Shown here one piece after another: positions 33,094-44,100 of a stretch of DNA of 64,000 nt; within the stretch, counting starts at the first letter, position 1; each line of letters opens with the position of its first letter. A program made the translations under genes and the position numbers. The notes beneath the pieces were generated by a model. It did no database searches, was not told the DNA's origin, and was given only the letters and a program-made list of their open reading frames with translations. The stretch covers positions 7,464,718 through 7,528,717 of the forward strand of contig OZ017768.1 in assembly GCA_963969345.1 (NCBI GenBank). Reading direction: 5' to 3'. This stretch comes from Turbatrix aceti (taxonomy: Eukaryota; Nematoda; Chromadorea; Rhabditida; Panagrolaimidae).

Positions 33094-34207
33094 ATGGACG
33101 CCTACCGGCAGTCGCACCTCTACAGCCCGTTCAAAGACGTGGGTGCGTGTTCGCTGAAGTCTCCCGAGTTGACAAAAAAAACCGCCGCCATGTCGGAAGA
33201 AACACTCTTTACGAAGATCGGCAACGTGATTAACTCACTCAATTTGCTGGTCAACATCAGTGTGAGTCCGGGACAAACAAAATTTTTTTAGCCAAACTAA
33301 AAATTGACAGTTTTTCGCTTCGGGAAACGTAAAAACTGTAAGTTTTCGCATCGGAAGATCGAAACTTTTTGATTCGGGAGACAGAAACTTTTCGCTTCGG
33401 GAGACAGGAAGTTTTCGCTTTGAGAGACGAAAAAACCGAAGTTGCTAAAATTCAAAAAATATTCGCTTCGAGAGATTCAAAAAACGTACTTTTTGTTTTT
33501 TCGCTGCAGGAACCAGTTTTTAGGGACAGTTGCCGTCTCGCAGGAACCGTTCGCCCGCCCACTCACCCAATTCGAGCCCTACCTCCCCCTTCCACCACTA
33601 CGAGCGCTCCGACGACACTCTCAGCTTCGTGCACAAGATCGAGCTCGTCTGCAACACGCTCTGGTCCCAGCTGAGCGTCGCGGAGCTCATGATCAACAGC
33701 CTCCGCTCGGCGAACCTAAAATTCATCCGCCGCGCCATCGGGGACAGCTGCAGTGCGAATTGCGTGTCTCCCATCGATCACGGTCGACTCTCGTTCAGTC
33801 AGTGCCTCGGGACAGGTGGCAAGGTCTCGGCACGAACAAAGAAGGCCCTCTGCAAGCTCATGGCCAAGATCAACAACCACGGCAAGAAGGAACACGTCCC
33901 CAAGCGCGAAGGTCACGTCTACGGTGTCATCGAGGTCCACGACAGGTTCGGACAGCTCTCCAGCAACCTCGATGCCCTCGTCAGCTCGCTCAACAGCCTC
34001 CGCGCGGCTTCAAACCTGGTGGATGGCATCACGGAACTCAACGTTGACCTCGACAAGCTATACAACGTGTGTGTCGCCTTCCAGAAACAGCTCAAGGAAC
34101 TCAACAGCTCACGGGACCTCTCGCCGACCTCGACCGACGACGGAGAATACACGGACCTATCGTTGAAAGCAATTACAGACCGAGAGGATTCATCAGACCG
34201 TTTTTGA
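33094..34207 (+). CDS. unknown soluble protein with heptad-like C-terminal helices
   Basis: Two exons: 33094-33261 and 33524-34207, phase 0 (donor GTGAGT, acceptor AGTTTTTAG), giving 283 residues. A later start at 33190 (MSEETLFTK) is possible. An earlier acceptor at 33509 would change the frame. Residues 57-75 are Ser/Pro/Arg-rich (LPSRRNRSPAHSPNSSPTSP) and look disordered. The rest is helical, with Leu-rich heptads such as LSSNLDALVSSLNSL and LDKLYNVCVAFQKQL, suggesting a coiled-coil or scaffold subunit. Ser/Asp-rich tail. No family recognised, no membrane segment. The intron contains the TTTTCGCTTCGGGAGA repeats. Confidence 0.7.
33311..33480 (+). repeat. degenerate TTTTCGCTTCGGGAGA tandem array
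   Basis: Six or seven degenerate copies of a unit near AACTTTTCGCTTCGGGAGAC fill most of the intron of the preceding gene. Isolated copies recur outside it, at about 34276, 36102, 36486 and 36518. Confidence 0.65.
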
Positions 34208-34980
34208 AGGATTTTATAAAATCAAACAGAAAATTTACCAAATAGGCACAAAAAAAGTGGAGAAGCAGACAGAAAAATTTTCGCTTCAAGAGACATTATG
34301 CATCAAGTGGTCTCGACGCGAAATTTTTCGAGTCTTGTGTATTCGCCGACATTTTTCGTATATTCATTCATTGTCATTCACCAATGTTATTAGGCCAAGT
34401 CTGAGCTAACTAACGATTGCTGGACTGAGCTGATAAGTTATCGGAGAAATGTGCTTGAAGGCGTCAAAGTTGCGCATTTTGGAATAATCATTTTGGGTCT
34501 TTTCTCAAAATCCCTAGTGAAATTTAGAATTCTGAAAACGATATTTTTTACACATGCCTAGAGCTTGGATTACCACCCAACTTTGCCTGGTCAACGACTG
34601 ACGGTTTTCGCCAAATTCATAATTTTATGTTCAGTGTTAGCAGGTGCTTCTTCAGTGGGGTCGAGGAAACGGAATTATGCGCGGATTTTCTTTTTCCGAT
34701 GTATTTCGACCCCAAAATTTTCTTTTTCCGATGGGATTTCAAAAAACAATACAAACGGTTATCACAATACAGAAGCGCAATATTGGAATGAAAAATCGGC
34801 ACCAATGGTCAGCTGAAGAAAAGCGGGAACACTAAGCACACATAGTGTTCCCTTCAAGTTTAGTTCACATTTTGTGTACCTACATACATTTAGCTTCCGA
34901 TCTTTTTATTATTCTTTTTTTGTCGTTTTTTACTTCGACATATATTTGTTTCTCTTGCACTTTTTTTTTCGCTTTTTAGG
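34208..34980. other. intergenic spacer
   Basis: No gene seen. It holds the 3' flank of the preceding gene and one TTTTCGCTTC motif at about 34276. Two similar GAAAAT/CCGAT blocks around 34690-34735 give a short direct repeat. Confidence 0.4.
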
Positions 34981-34982
34981 TA

Positions 34983-35444
34983 ATGGGTCGTCGCGGCAAG
35001 GTATCCAGCCTTTTGGCAGGATACGCCAAACGACGGAAGAAAACCGCAACTGCTACAACAACAGATTCCGTAACTCAAATGGTTACAGGACAAGTGACTG
35101 CACCACCAGAGGAGCCTCGAATTCGCAAGACAAAGAAACAGTCCTTGGAGGCTGCCCGTGAAAAACTGAAAACGCTTCGAGATCGACGTCGGAATGAGAT
35201 AAAGCGACTTGCCGATGCACTACGTCGTCGACATTCTGGTAAGCTCACATTTTCATTGTTCAATACAAAATGGTTTTTTTTGTTTTCAGAAAAGACAAAT
35301 GCTAACTGGGAAAAAATGAATCCCGCGGCAAGGCCATCGTTACCGGATATTTCACTGTTTGACATTGATGGACCAAGCACCCCATCCAGAGGTCATCATT
35401 CTGTCGCATCGTTTTCGAAAAATATTCGAAAATTCAAAAAATGA
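34983..35444 (+). CDS. small basic, probably nuclear, protein
   Basis: Two exons: 34983-35238 and 35290-35444, joined in phase 1 across a 51-bp intron (donor GTAAGC, acceptor TTGTTTTCAG), giving 136 residues. An acceptor (CGCTTTTTAG) ends four bases before the ATG, suggesting trans-splicing. The first 85 residues are very basic, with RRGKVSSLLAGYAKRRKKT and a charged helix KLKTLRDRRRNEIKRLADAL that could bind nucleic acid or form a coiled coil. The second exon is Ser/Pro-rich and ends FSKNIRKFKK. No family recognised. Confidence 0.7.
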   Translation: MGRRGKVSSLLAGYAKRRKKTATATTTDSVTQMVTGQVTAPPEEPRIRKTKKQSLEAAREKLKTLRDRRRNEIKRLADALRRRHSGKLTFSLFNTKWFFLFSEKTNANWEKMNPAARPSLPDISLFDIDGPSTPSRGHHSVASFSKNIRKFKK

Positions 35445-35712
35445 TTTTTTTTTCACCGCGGGAGCCTTTTTTTGTTTACTGAAGCGATTTGATGAAATGT
35501 TTGGTTTTGACGCGAAAATGAAGGATTACTGTAGTGGTAACAGTCTTTTTTTTTTGTTTTGTCGATGAAAGGGATGCGAGCGCTCAGTTTTCTCAGACCA
35601 TCTCAAAATTTTTCTGACTGAGAAATTTATAACAGCAAGATCACAAAAAATCTGAGGTTTGACAGAATATGAACCAAATAATCACCAGATAGGAGGGAAA
35701 CAGACAGGATGG

Positions 35713-37445
35713 TCAGTTGGTGTTGTGAAAGTACCTGACGAAGCACTTTAGGGTCCGCGTAGGTGTCAAACGACAGTCCCGGGTCTCGAAGCAGATGACA
35801 GAATCCTCGGGATGGGTGACGACGAGATCGCCCTTGACGCAGTAGTCCTTCATGCGCAAGGGGGACACGAACTTCGGGAGCCGGGCGATGTCGACCTTGT
35901 AGACGACGCGCACGTTGATGCCGAAGATCAGCGAACGCAGCTTGGCCTTGATGTCGTTGAACGTGTCGATGAGGCGGTCCATGTCGTTCATTGTTGGGGC
36001 TGGCTAAAAAACGGGAGTGAACGTTAAAAAATAGGGGTGAATTAGTTTTTTGTTGAAAAATCAAAGAAAAAATTTTGGCAATATTTATTTATAAAATGAC
36101 ACTTTTTCGCTTCTAGAGATGTTTTTTGTTATCAACCTGCCGAAAGTTTTTTGCGAACGTGGGTTTTTCATGTATGTACGTTTACCCCCGATAAGGTATG
36201 CTTTTCTCTGCTCACCTGCGTTATGCATGGAAGATTGCGTGTACCGAACTTTGATTAAGCCTAACACATATAAGCCCGAGTACAAGATAAGCAATCAGCC
36301 CCGTATATTCTATCGGGGGATGGATGGATGGAAGAAAGAAGCAGTATTCAAGTTGGCCAACACCAAAGAAGTCACTTTGCATATCGTGAAGAAGATCGAG
36401 ATATGCAAAGTGCCTTCTTTGCTTTTTTTGATCACGATCAATGAATTCAAAAAGCGAAGTTTTTTGGGCCAAATTCAAAAGAGTAAAATTTTCGCTTCGA
36501 GAGATTCACAAGGCAAAATTTTTCGCTATAAGATCATTTTTTGGTCCCAATCAATTTGGAAATTTATTTACCTAATTTTGTTTATTTTAGCTGTTGAAAA
36601 ACTCACGTTAGTCTCATACCACGAAGAGTAAAACTGGACTTCGAGCTGCATCATGGACGGGAAACAAGCCATCAACTGATGAATCATCTTCGGCTTCAGC
36701 ATGCTGTGAATCGTCGTTCCCTCGTCCGACATGCCAGAGTTGATGACAGCGTTGATGACCAGCCCTGTGACCCCATAAATCGACTTTGTGGTCAATGGAT
36801 CCCCGTTATTCGGGCCGTTCTCGCAGGCATTTGTCACGGATTCCATGAACTTGATGAGCAGCTCGCTGTCGATTTCCAGGGTGATCGCCTTCGCTTTCGG
36901 ATAAAAAGGCGCGTGCTTCAACATTTTTTCGATCGTCATTCCCGTCGTCGCGTAGTACAAGTGGGCGGAGTTTAGGTTCCGTGCGGCCAGGAGAGGGGAC
37001 ATGAGAATCGTGTCGTTCGCCCGGAGCCCCTTCAGATCCTTTGCAGCCCGCAGAAACTCTTCCACGTACTCGACATTGATCGTGGGGTGAAAGTGAGCGT
37101 AGCTGACGTGTTTCGCGAGGAAATGCATGTGGTTTTCGAAAAAAAAAGAGGGACATGGCACGTAGAGGTCGACGATGTGCTTCATCAGCCAGCTAAAGCG
37201 CCAGACAAACTGTTCTTCGTCGGCGACGCGGACCACGTGGATTCTGTCTCCTGACTTCTATAAAAACACATTTTTTAACAAATTGACGGGAAAAAACAAA
37301 AACTAACGGTTGAAAAAGTGATCGATTTTGGGTAAATACTGACGGTGACCAGGGCCATGTACTTGGGCTCGGTGAAGTCCCAGGTAGAGTTCTCGGTGTC
37401 GCCGATGTGGAGCAGCTCATTGTAGAATCTCTTGAGACCGGTCAT
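35713..37445 (-). CDS. paralogue of the 8.27-kb unknown gene
   Basis: Three exons on the minus strand: 37445-37308, 37257-36607 and 36003-35713, all phase 0, giving 359 residues. Exon 1 is 138 bp, exactly as in the paralogue, and intron 1 is at the same place (KSG-D/E-R follows). Exon 2 continues through the position where the paralogue has a 494-bp intron, so one intron was lost here or gained there. Identity is modest in the N-terminal two thirds and very high at the end (GDLVVTHPEDSVICFETRD, TLKCFVRY). It lacks the paralogue's acidic tail and ends FHNTN. Intron 2 contains the duplicated module at 36166-36430. Function unknown. Confidence 0.8.
36166..36430 (+). repeat. module shared with the 40.4-kb orphan gene
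   Basis: 36166-36300 matches 40396-40545 in direct orientation with few mismatches (shared blocks include AAGGTATGCTTTTCTCTGCT and CATATAAGCCCGAGTACAAG). Weaker similarity follows and covers the start of the orphan ORF (ATCAAGTTG, AACACCAAAGAAG, CACTTTGCA). Here the module is cut short and folds: CACTTTGCATATC near 36375 pairs with GATATGCAAAGTG near 36400. It lies in intron 2 of the gene on the opposite strand. Confidence 0.75.
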
Positions 37446-38206
37446 GGCAATTCAGATGCAGAGTGAAGACGCAATCGATCGTCGGGTCGGTCAGCAAAAT
37501 GCAGAAAGCTGCAGACTGATCGAACTGAAGCAGGCGAGTCGATTCGGGTCGGGTCGATCGAGCGCGCAAAAGAGACGGCCAACGATCTTCAAGTGCCCCC
37601 GCAGCATGACATGTGCGCGGGCGCCAAAGAAGAGCAGTAGCAAATAATAGATCCTGTCTGTTCAATTGCAAAGATTTCTATTGTTTTATGGTCATTTTTT
37701 GGCATTTTTAAAAAACGAGATTCAACGACGGCAAAAAACAAAGCATGGAAGATCTCAGCGATCTCGTTTATAGCATCTTGAGTTCAAAAATAAATGCCAA
37801 TTTGACCAAGAATTGTTTTGTCTCGACTTCAGGTGACTTCCAATCGATCGTCGGTTTCGGGGCCATTTTGCAAAAAAAGCTATGGCAAAGAAACGAACGT
37901 AGACAACGCGTCGTAGCAGCTTTGGCAGTTGAACTGTCAACTGTCGTTTTCATCGTTGAGCACCACGTTACTTTCTGATTTTATCATTGTGTATCCCTGC
38001 AATGATTTTGTACGCTGAATAAACGTTGCCTTCACTTGGCGCGTTTACGACAATAATAGAAATATATTTTTACAAGCTAACAATGAATTCATCAATTTTC
38101 GATATGATAAACAATAAACAATTCAATTTTTAATTGTTTTACCAAAAACGCGTGCATGTGATATTGTTTTGCTCCCAACATGCATTGCAAAGGTAGAGTG
38201 ATAGGG
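37446..38206. other. intergenic, divergent promoters
   Basis: Between the minus-strand paralogue and fucosidase. A 77-codon frame at 37745-37978 (+) begins MEDLSDLVYSILSSK but has no splice or family support. The sequence nearer 38.0-38.2 kb is AT-rich promoter-like DNA. Confidence 0.4.
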
Positions 38207-38213
38207 TATATAG
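38207..38213 (+). promoter_or_regulatory. TATA-box-like element of the fucosidase gene
   Basis: TATATAG preceded by GGG, 52 bases before the fucosidase ATG. The spacing allows a start site about 30 bases downstream and a very short leader, consistent with a tissue-specific TATA promoter rather than a trans-spliced gene. Confidence 0.45.
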
Positions 38214-38264
38214 CCCCCCAGATGAATGACAGCAGCAGCACTTGATCAGCCAAGCTTTCTCAAA

Positions 38265-39814
38265 ATGTTGCCGGTCTACGTTCTGCTTTGTATCATTATC
38301 GGCATCGTCTTTGCCGATGGACCATATCAGGTATGTAGATTTATATCCCTTCAGTTCAGATACATGTCGAACGGTTCAAAAACTGTCGAGTTCGAGCGCT
38401 CGATCGACGAGATGTTGCATATTTATTTTGTATTATATTTCAGCCAACGTGGGCATCCATCAACACGCATCCCCTGCCCCAGTGGTACGATGACGTCAAA
38501 ATTGGGATTTTCTGTCATTGGGGAGTGTATTCCGTCGTTGCAAAAACCGAATGGTTTTGGTGGTACTGGAAAGGACTAAAAGGACCCTTTACTGCAGAAA
38601 GTATTGCTTACGCAAACAAAAACTTTCCAGGAAAATCCTATGCTGACTTGGCGTCTGAATTTACTGCTCTGCATTTTAACGCATCACATTTTGCCAGCAT
38701 CGTGGAATCTTCTGGGGCAAAGTATTTTGTCTTTACGTCCAAGCATCACGAAGGGTTCACCATGTTCCCGAGCGAAACCTCCATCGGTTGGAACTCCGTC
38801 GATGTCGGACCAAAAAGAGACATTGTAGGCGAGTTGAAAAAAGCCTTCGACAAGACAGATGTCCGCTTTGGACTGTACTATAGCCTTTTGGAATGGTTTA
38901 ATCCCCTTTTTATCCGAGATGAAACCAAAGGAAGCGATGCTTACGTGAAGCAGGTTATGTTTCCCCAGTTACACGAAATAGTCAACAACTACAAACCAGA
39001 GGTTATCTGGGCTGACGGTACTGAACACCGGAACAGTTCATACTGGAAATCTCCTGAATTTCTTGCTTGGCTTTATAATGATTCTCCGGTCAAAGATACG
39101 GTAATTGTTAATGATCGATGGACTGGTTTTGGCAATGTAACAAATGGAGGAGGTTTTGCTACCTATGCGGACAGATATGAGGCTTCCCATTTGATTCCTC
39201 ACAAATGGGAAAGCTGTATTTCTTTGGACAATACGAGCTGGGGATACAGAGAAGACTCCCCCGCAAATGACTACCTGACAGATGCCGAACTGATACGCGC
39301 TCTCGCAAGTACGATTGCCCTGAATGGAAACCTTCTTATCAACGTCGGACCCAATAAGGACGGTGTCATTCTTCCAATTTTCCAGGATCGTCTTCAGAAT
39401 TTGGGTAATTTTGTTCGTGTTCACGAAGAAGCAATCTACAAATCCAAACCATGGATTTATCAGTTCGAAAAGAGTCCTAAAAACATTTATTACACCAGCA
39501 AATTGAGAAATGACTCCGGATTGAATCCAGGAAGACCTTACAACAACCAGACGGAAGACAACACCATTATCTACGCCTGGATTCTGGAATTTCCTGAAGA
39601 CAATTTGTTAAATCTTGATCATGTTAAACGCACTGCAAAATCCAAAGCAATCCTTCTGGGTACAAATATCACGCTTCCTGTCATCGAAAACAACGGTGGT
39701 GTCATTATTGATTTACACGGCATTACGGTGGCAAATTACCCGTCCAAGGTTGCCTTCATCGTCAAGATCGAGTACGCTGCATCCGACAATCATAATCCGT
39801 TGGCGACGACGTAA
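38265..39814 (+). CDS. alpha-L-fucosidase (glycoside hydrolase family 29)
   Basis: Two exons: 38265-38330 and 38444-39814, phase 0, giving 478 residues. Exon 1 encodes a signal peptide (MLPVYVLLCIIIGIVFADG). The mature part shows the GH29 pattern in order: FCHWGVYSV and EWFWWYW near residue 45-65, FTSKHHEGFTMFPS, WNSVDVGPKRD, YYSLLEWFNPLF, the catalytic block VIWADGT with the predicted nucleophile Asp213, WLYNDSPVKD, NDRWTGFG, DNTSWGYRED and NLLINVGPNKDG. It removes terminal alpha-L-fucose from glycoproteins, in lysosomes or secreted. An earlier in-frame ATG at 38226 would spoil the signal peptide. Codon use is more AT-rich than in STT3 or APC8, and one exon holds 95 percent of the gene. The acid/base residue was not assigned. 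Confidence 0.95.
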
Positions 39815-40208
39815 AGTAGTTGCTATACATATAAGTAGCTTGGTGACTGGGGGATTTGACGTTATCCTGATACAATTAAAAGCTACTCTGCGAGCCGATT
39901 TCGGATAAAGGTGAAAGGTGCGACCCCGTGAATTTACAACTTTAAATGTCTTTTACCAAAGTTTCTCGTGACAAAAAACCTCATACTAGAACAAAATAAA
40001 TCACAAAATAAATCCGTTCGCGCGGCTTTCAGAGGTAGTAGGCCTATGTGGCGCTGTGTCACTGAAAAGAAATGGAAATATAGAGAAAAAGAGGCCTAAA
40101 TTTGGGAACAAAAGTAAAGAACAGTTTTTACAAAAAAAACACATCAGAAGCCGAGTCATCGGAATCGGCTCCTGATGCAAAAAATCTAATATCACGAATT
40201 TATCCTTT
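39815..40208. other. fucosidase 3' region
   Basis: Likely 3' UTR and flank, with AATAAA signals at about 39994 and 40007. Otherwise no gene. Confidence 0.5.
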
Positions 40209-40317
40209 CCCCTAGGGGCAGAGTTGTCGACCGAGCCAAGCATTCGAGCGAGCCGAGCCGAGCGGCTCGAATGCTCGGCTCGGCAATTTTGGCTCGGTCG
40301 ACAACTCTGCCTAGGGG
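40209..40317. repeat. 109-bp GC-rich hairpin
   Basis: Arms CCCCTAGGGGCAGAGTTGTC and GACAACTCTGCCTAGGGG pair with a 2-base bulge and continue through CGACCGAGCC. An inner stem pairs GCATTCGAGC with GCTCGAATGC. The loop is a run of GAGCC repeats. It lies between fucosidase and the next ORF and is much more GC-rich than its surroundings. Confidence 0.8.
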
Positions 40318-40395
40318 CCGACAAAAACCTATGAGGCGATTTTCTCTTATTCCTAAATCGCCTCATACTATTATAGAACCCTTTCTAAACGTGTA

Positions 40396-40545
40396 TTTTT
40401 CATGTACGTTTACCCACGGTAAGGTATGCTTTTCTCTGCTCACCTGCGCTATGCATGGAAGAGTGCGTGTACCGAACTTTGACTAAGCCTAACACATATA
40501 AGCCCGAGTACAAGATGGGCAATCAGGCCCGTACATTATGACGGG
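40396..40545 (+). repeat. full copy of the 36.2-kb duplicated module
   Basis: Matches 36166-36300 in direct orientation and runs straight into the orphan ORF at 40538. The shared segment reads VYRTL-KPNTYKPEYK in both copies when translated, so it may be an upstream coding exon rather than promoter. Confidence 0.7.
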
Positions 40546-40990
40546 GACATTGTCGAAACAAGCTATGATACAATTACCATCAATACTACATCAAACACGC
40601 GGAAAAGCAGCTGTAATCAAGTTGAACAACACCAAAGAAGGCACTTTGCACATCTTGGAGAGACACGAGCTTCATATTGCCGGTCTAATCATTGACTACA
40701 ACCTTGAACAAGGATATATGAATTCAAACGATGATCAAGAAAAGCAAAGAAAAGTGATCAAACTCATTATGGACCATGCTACATCGGAAGCATTCCTCGG
40801 AACTGGCTGTCACCTGGATGACAAAAACAAGTTACGTGTGACTGAATACTTCAAAGCTGGTCTAGACCATGCAATGGGTCTCGCCTTCTACGATATTATG
40901 AACCAATCGTATATCATTACACTCTACCGAGTTACACTCGAAACTGCTACTCAGCGTGTCAATAATTATTCAAATGAAATGAAATTATAA
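40538..40990 (+). CDS. orphan single-exon ORF, 150 residues
   Basis: An intronless frame from ATG 40538 to TAA 40990. Regular composition, with ILERHELHIAGLIIDYNLEQ, DQEKQRKVIKLIMDH and YFKAGLDHAMGLAFYDIMN, suggests a real mixed alpha/beta protein. No family recognised, no signal peptide or membrane segment. The upstream module and the first 60 bases of coding similarity recur at 36.2-36.43 kb, so the gene belongs to a dispersed repeat or has a decayed relative there. It could be a host gene duplicated in part, or a fragment of a mobile element. Confidence 0.5.
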   Translation: MTGTLSKQAMIQLPSILHQTRGKAAVIKLNNTKEGTLHILERHELHIAGLIIDYNLEQGYMNSNDDQEKQRKVIKLIMDHATSEAFLGTGCHLDDKNKLRVTEYFKAGLDHAMGLAFYDIMNQSYIITLYRVTLETATQRVNNYSNEMKL

Positions 40991-41142
40991 TCATCATCAT
41001 CTACATATTTTTTATTTACTCAAGTTAGGCGGGGTGGGGTCACCGCTAGGTTTTAGTTTGCATTTTTTTCAAACGCATGTTTTTTTCAAGACGCAGTAGC
41101 TCTTTATCCTTAGAAAACGTACAAAAAAATTCACACCCGGTT

Positions 41143-44100
41143 CTACTCCTCATCGACGGACATATACGACATTGGTGACCCCACGTGTTTTTTGTTCTCC
41201 ATGCGATACCTCTTGACCAGTCCGAGAGCTTCGTCCTTGGTCGTCTCGTCAGAAAAGCACCTGGCAGCGTGCTCTTCCCCCTCCGAGTGATTTCCATCCT
41301 CAAACGCGATCTTGGCGAGGTAGAGCGACGCCCGAGCAATAAGTTTGGAGTCTGCGTGTTTCTGGTCGCCGTAGACGGTGAGGAAGGATTTGTACGCCTT
41401 TGCGGCGCTCACCTTGTCGCCCTGATCGTTGTAGAGATCCGCGACGTGGGTGAGCGCGTTGCCCTGGAGGTCTCCGACGCGGAAGGCTTTGATGAAGGAG
41501 TTTTCCGCGTCTTTGTACCTTTTCAGGTGGAAAAAGACGACGCCGAGCGCGACGAGGACCCGGGAATCGAAGGGACGACAGCGGTGGGCTTCTTCGTAGT
41601 ACTGAAGTGAGTACTCGAAGAACTGGAAAATCTCGTAGAGCTGGCCCATGCCGTAGTACGCACGGTAGCAGTCTGCGTCGATTTCTATCGCCTTTCGGTA
41701 GGCTGAAATCGCGTCGGTCGGGTTTTTGAGCTCCATCATCTCGTGTCCCAACAAAACCCAAATTGACGGGTTTTTGGGGTTCAGGTGAGCCGCGCAGAGC
41801 AGGGCTTCCCTCGCCTTTGTGTGCTGCTTCGTCGTGTTGTAATAATTCGCTGAAAAAAACAAAAACAAATTCCAAAACCCCCCAAAAAAAGCTAAAACCC
41901 ACCAGAAATGACGCAAGTCTGCCACGCGTATTTGTGGGACCTCTCAAAGCGTTTCATGAGGACAAAGAGTTTCTCGACTTCGTAGCGGACGAAGAGAGAC
42001 TCGCTGTATGTGTCCATGCCCTCGATGCAGTAGGGATCGTCCTTCTCGATGATCGCCATCAGCGCGCAAGACGCTTCGTGCTCCTGAAGACCGGTGAGGG
42101 CTTTTGCCTTGTCCATGATCACGAATGGCACTGGCCCGATGGATTTCGCTGCGATCATGTCGTAGAGGTCGATGGCATCCGACAGGAGGTTCAGCTTCAT
42201 GTACAATCTGGCTAGGAAGATTTTGCGCATCCATGCGTCTTCTGGGATTTCTAACAGGCAGCGCTGAAATTTTTTTGATTGAAAAAAAAGAAAAAAATTT
42301 AAAAGAAAAAAATTGAAAATAAAAAAAAAAAATTGAACAGAAATAAAAAATTAAAAAAAAACTATAAATTGAAAAAAATATGTTTTTAAAATTTTGTTAA
42401 AAAAAACACATTTAAAAAAAAGAAAAAAAATCGTGAAAAAGAAAAAAAAATATTTCGATACAAATTTTTTTTTTATAAAAACAAAATATTGTATTATCTT
42501 TTTCCACATGTTTTTGTATGTATAAAAAAAAATCTTCTCTAGAATATTTTTTTTGAAAACGGATAAATTAAATGTTTTATTTTTAAATTTAGAAAAAATA
42601 GAAAAAGTTTTGTTGTGCTAATAAAAATTCAAAAATTTACACTAACCTCGTCCTTGTTCTTGACCACGGTTGCCAAAAGGTCCCACGCCGGCCAGCAGCG
42701 TGAATCAGCATTGATGGCATCGACGAGAGCTCCTCTGGCTGCCATTTTGTCGTTTACGGTCACAAAAACCAGTCCTAGCCTGAAAAAGTTCTATTTTACG
42801 ACCAAACACTCCAAAAATCTAAAAAACCCACAAATAGTGCCCCCAGCAGTCAAAGACGTCGGGTGTGGTCTCCTTGAAGCGCCGCAGCCTTCGAAGCAGC
42901 CGATGCGCGTTGAGCTCGGTCACGCGCTGCTCTGCGTGGTTGACGTTCTCGACCTCGGCCTTGATCGAGATCAGATAGACGCAAAAGTGTTGGAGAAAAA
43001 AGTGGAGCGGTGACAGAGGCTCTGGGAACCGCTCCGCGAAGGACAACGCCCGGTGGAAGTTCTTCGCCCGGAGCTGGGCTTGGACCATTCGGAGGACGGC
43101 GTCTGTCTTCAGCGAAGTGGAAGACGGAGTTGGTTGGGGCGGCTCCAGGCGCTCCATCGCCTCGTCTGGCATGAAGACCAGGCATTCTGTTGCCCTGAAA
43201 AATGAATGACTCAAAAAACGTCAATTTTTTTGGAAAACGGAAAAAATCGTAAATTTAGATTTTTTTTATAAATATCAGTACAAAAAATATTTTTGTGGCA
43301 AAAAATGAAATTTTTTTACAAACTATTTTACCAATTCGAAAAAGCGTAAAAAAATTTTTTTTTGGGGGAATTTTGGTACTTTTTTTGGCCCATCCCTCAA
43401 AAAATCGAAAATTTTATTTTTTTGGGAATTGTATTGCTAAAAGTTCTTCAGCGGTGCAAAATAAAAAATCCCCTGAAAAAAACGCAAATTGGGCACTTAA
43501 AAACATTCAAATGTCAAAAAAAAGCGAACAGACAAGGAAGTGGGTATAAGGAAGTTTGCACTCACTTGAAAGGTTCAAAAAGTTAAAAACACACTCAAAG
43601 GAATGCAATTTGACATACTTTGACGAAAATTGAGTTATGGCAGATTCATTTAGTGTCCGAAATGGCACCTCAGGACATGAGCAATCACGCGACTGAATCC
43701 CGGTAAGAAAACTACGACCAAAAACATCTGGCAGACAACTGCTAATCAATTTTGGCACTTGCAAACAAACTTGGAAAGTAGAAACATATAAAAAAGCATC
43801 TTCGAAGCTCAAAAAAAAACAAATTCAACTCTTCAGCCTTCAAAAAGTGCCATGTCATCACGGAGGCATATAAAAATCCTACTTTTACTTGTTTTGAGTC
43901 TTTTTCATCCCTTCAAACCCTTTCAAATTCGCTACAATCCCCCGAAAAAACCATCAAAAAACTTACCAATCGGCAGCTTCAAACAAGCATCGCTGCTCCG
44001 TCTGCGCCTGAACCCAGAGCAAATCCGCAATCATCAGTTCCTGCGTCAGTGGCACGTCCTTCTCAGTGAAGCTCAAAACCGTTGAATCGTTCATTGCCAT
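41143..44100 (-). CDS. cdc23: anaphase-promoting complex subunit APC8/CDC23
   Basis: Five exons on the minus strand: 44100-43967, 43194-42832, 42779-42647, 42263-41903 and 41849-41143. Phases fit (2, 0-2, 0, 1), giving 565 residues, close to animal CDC23. The N terminus LLWVQAQTEQRCLFEAADWA aligns with the opening helix of APC8; PEDAWMRKIFLARLYMKL, DPYCIEGMDTYSESLFVR, then LNPKNPSIWVLLGHEMMELK and YRAYYGMGQLYEIFQ are APC8-specific TPR segments. APC8 is a TPR scaffold of the APC/C ubiquitin ligase that triggers anaphase. The donors after exons 2 and 4 are GTGGGT. The ATG at 44094 is an alternative start. Intron 1 (772 bp) contains an unrelated open frame; intron 3 is almost pure A/T. C-terminal tail MSYMSVDEE. 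Confidence 0.93.

Noticed and set aside
33442..34166. Long Arg/Pro- and Ser/Thr-rich frames overlapping the 33-kb gene
   Set aside because: Alternative frames of a GC-rich exon; the chosen frame has balanced composition and joins exon 1 in phase.
41300..41947. 215-codon Arg/Pro-rich frame over the APC8 terminal exon
   Set aside because: Shadow of the TPR-coding frame.
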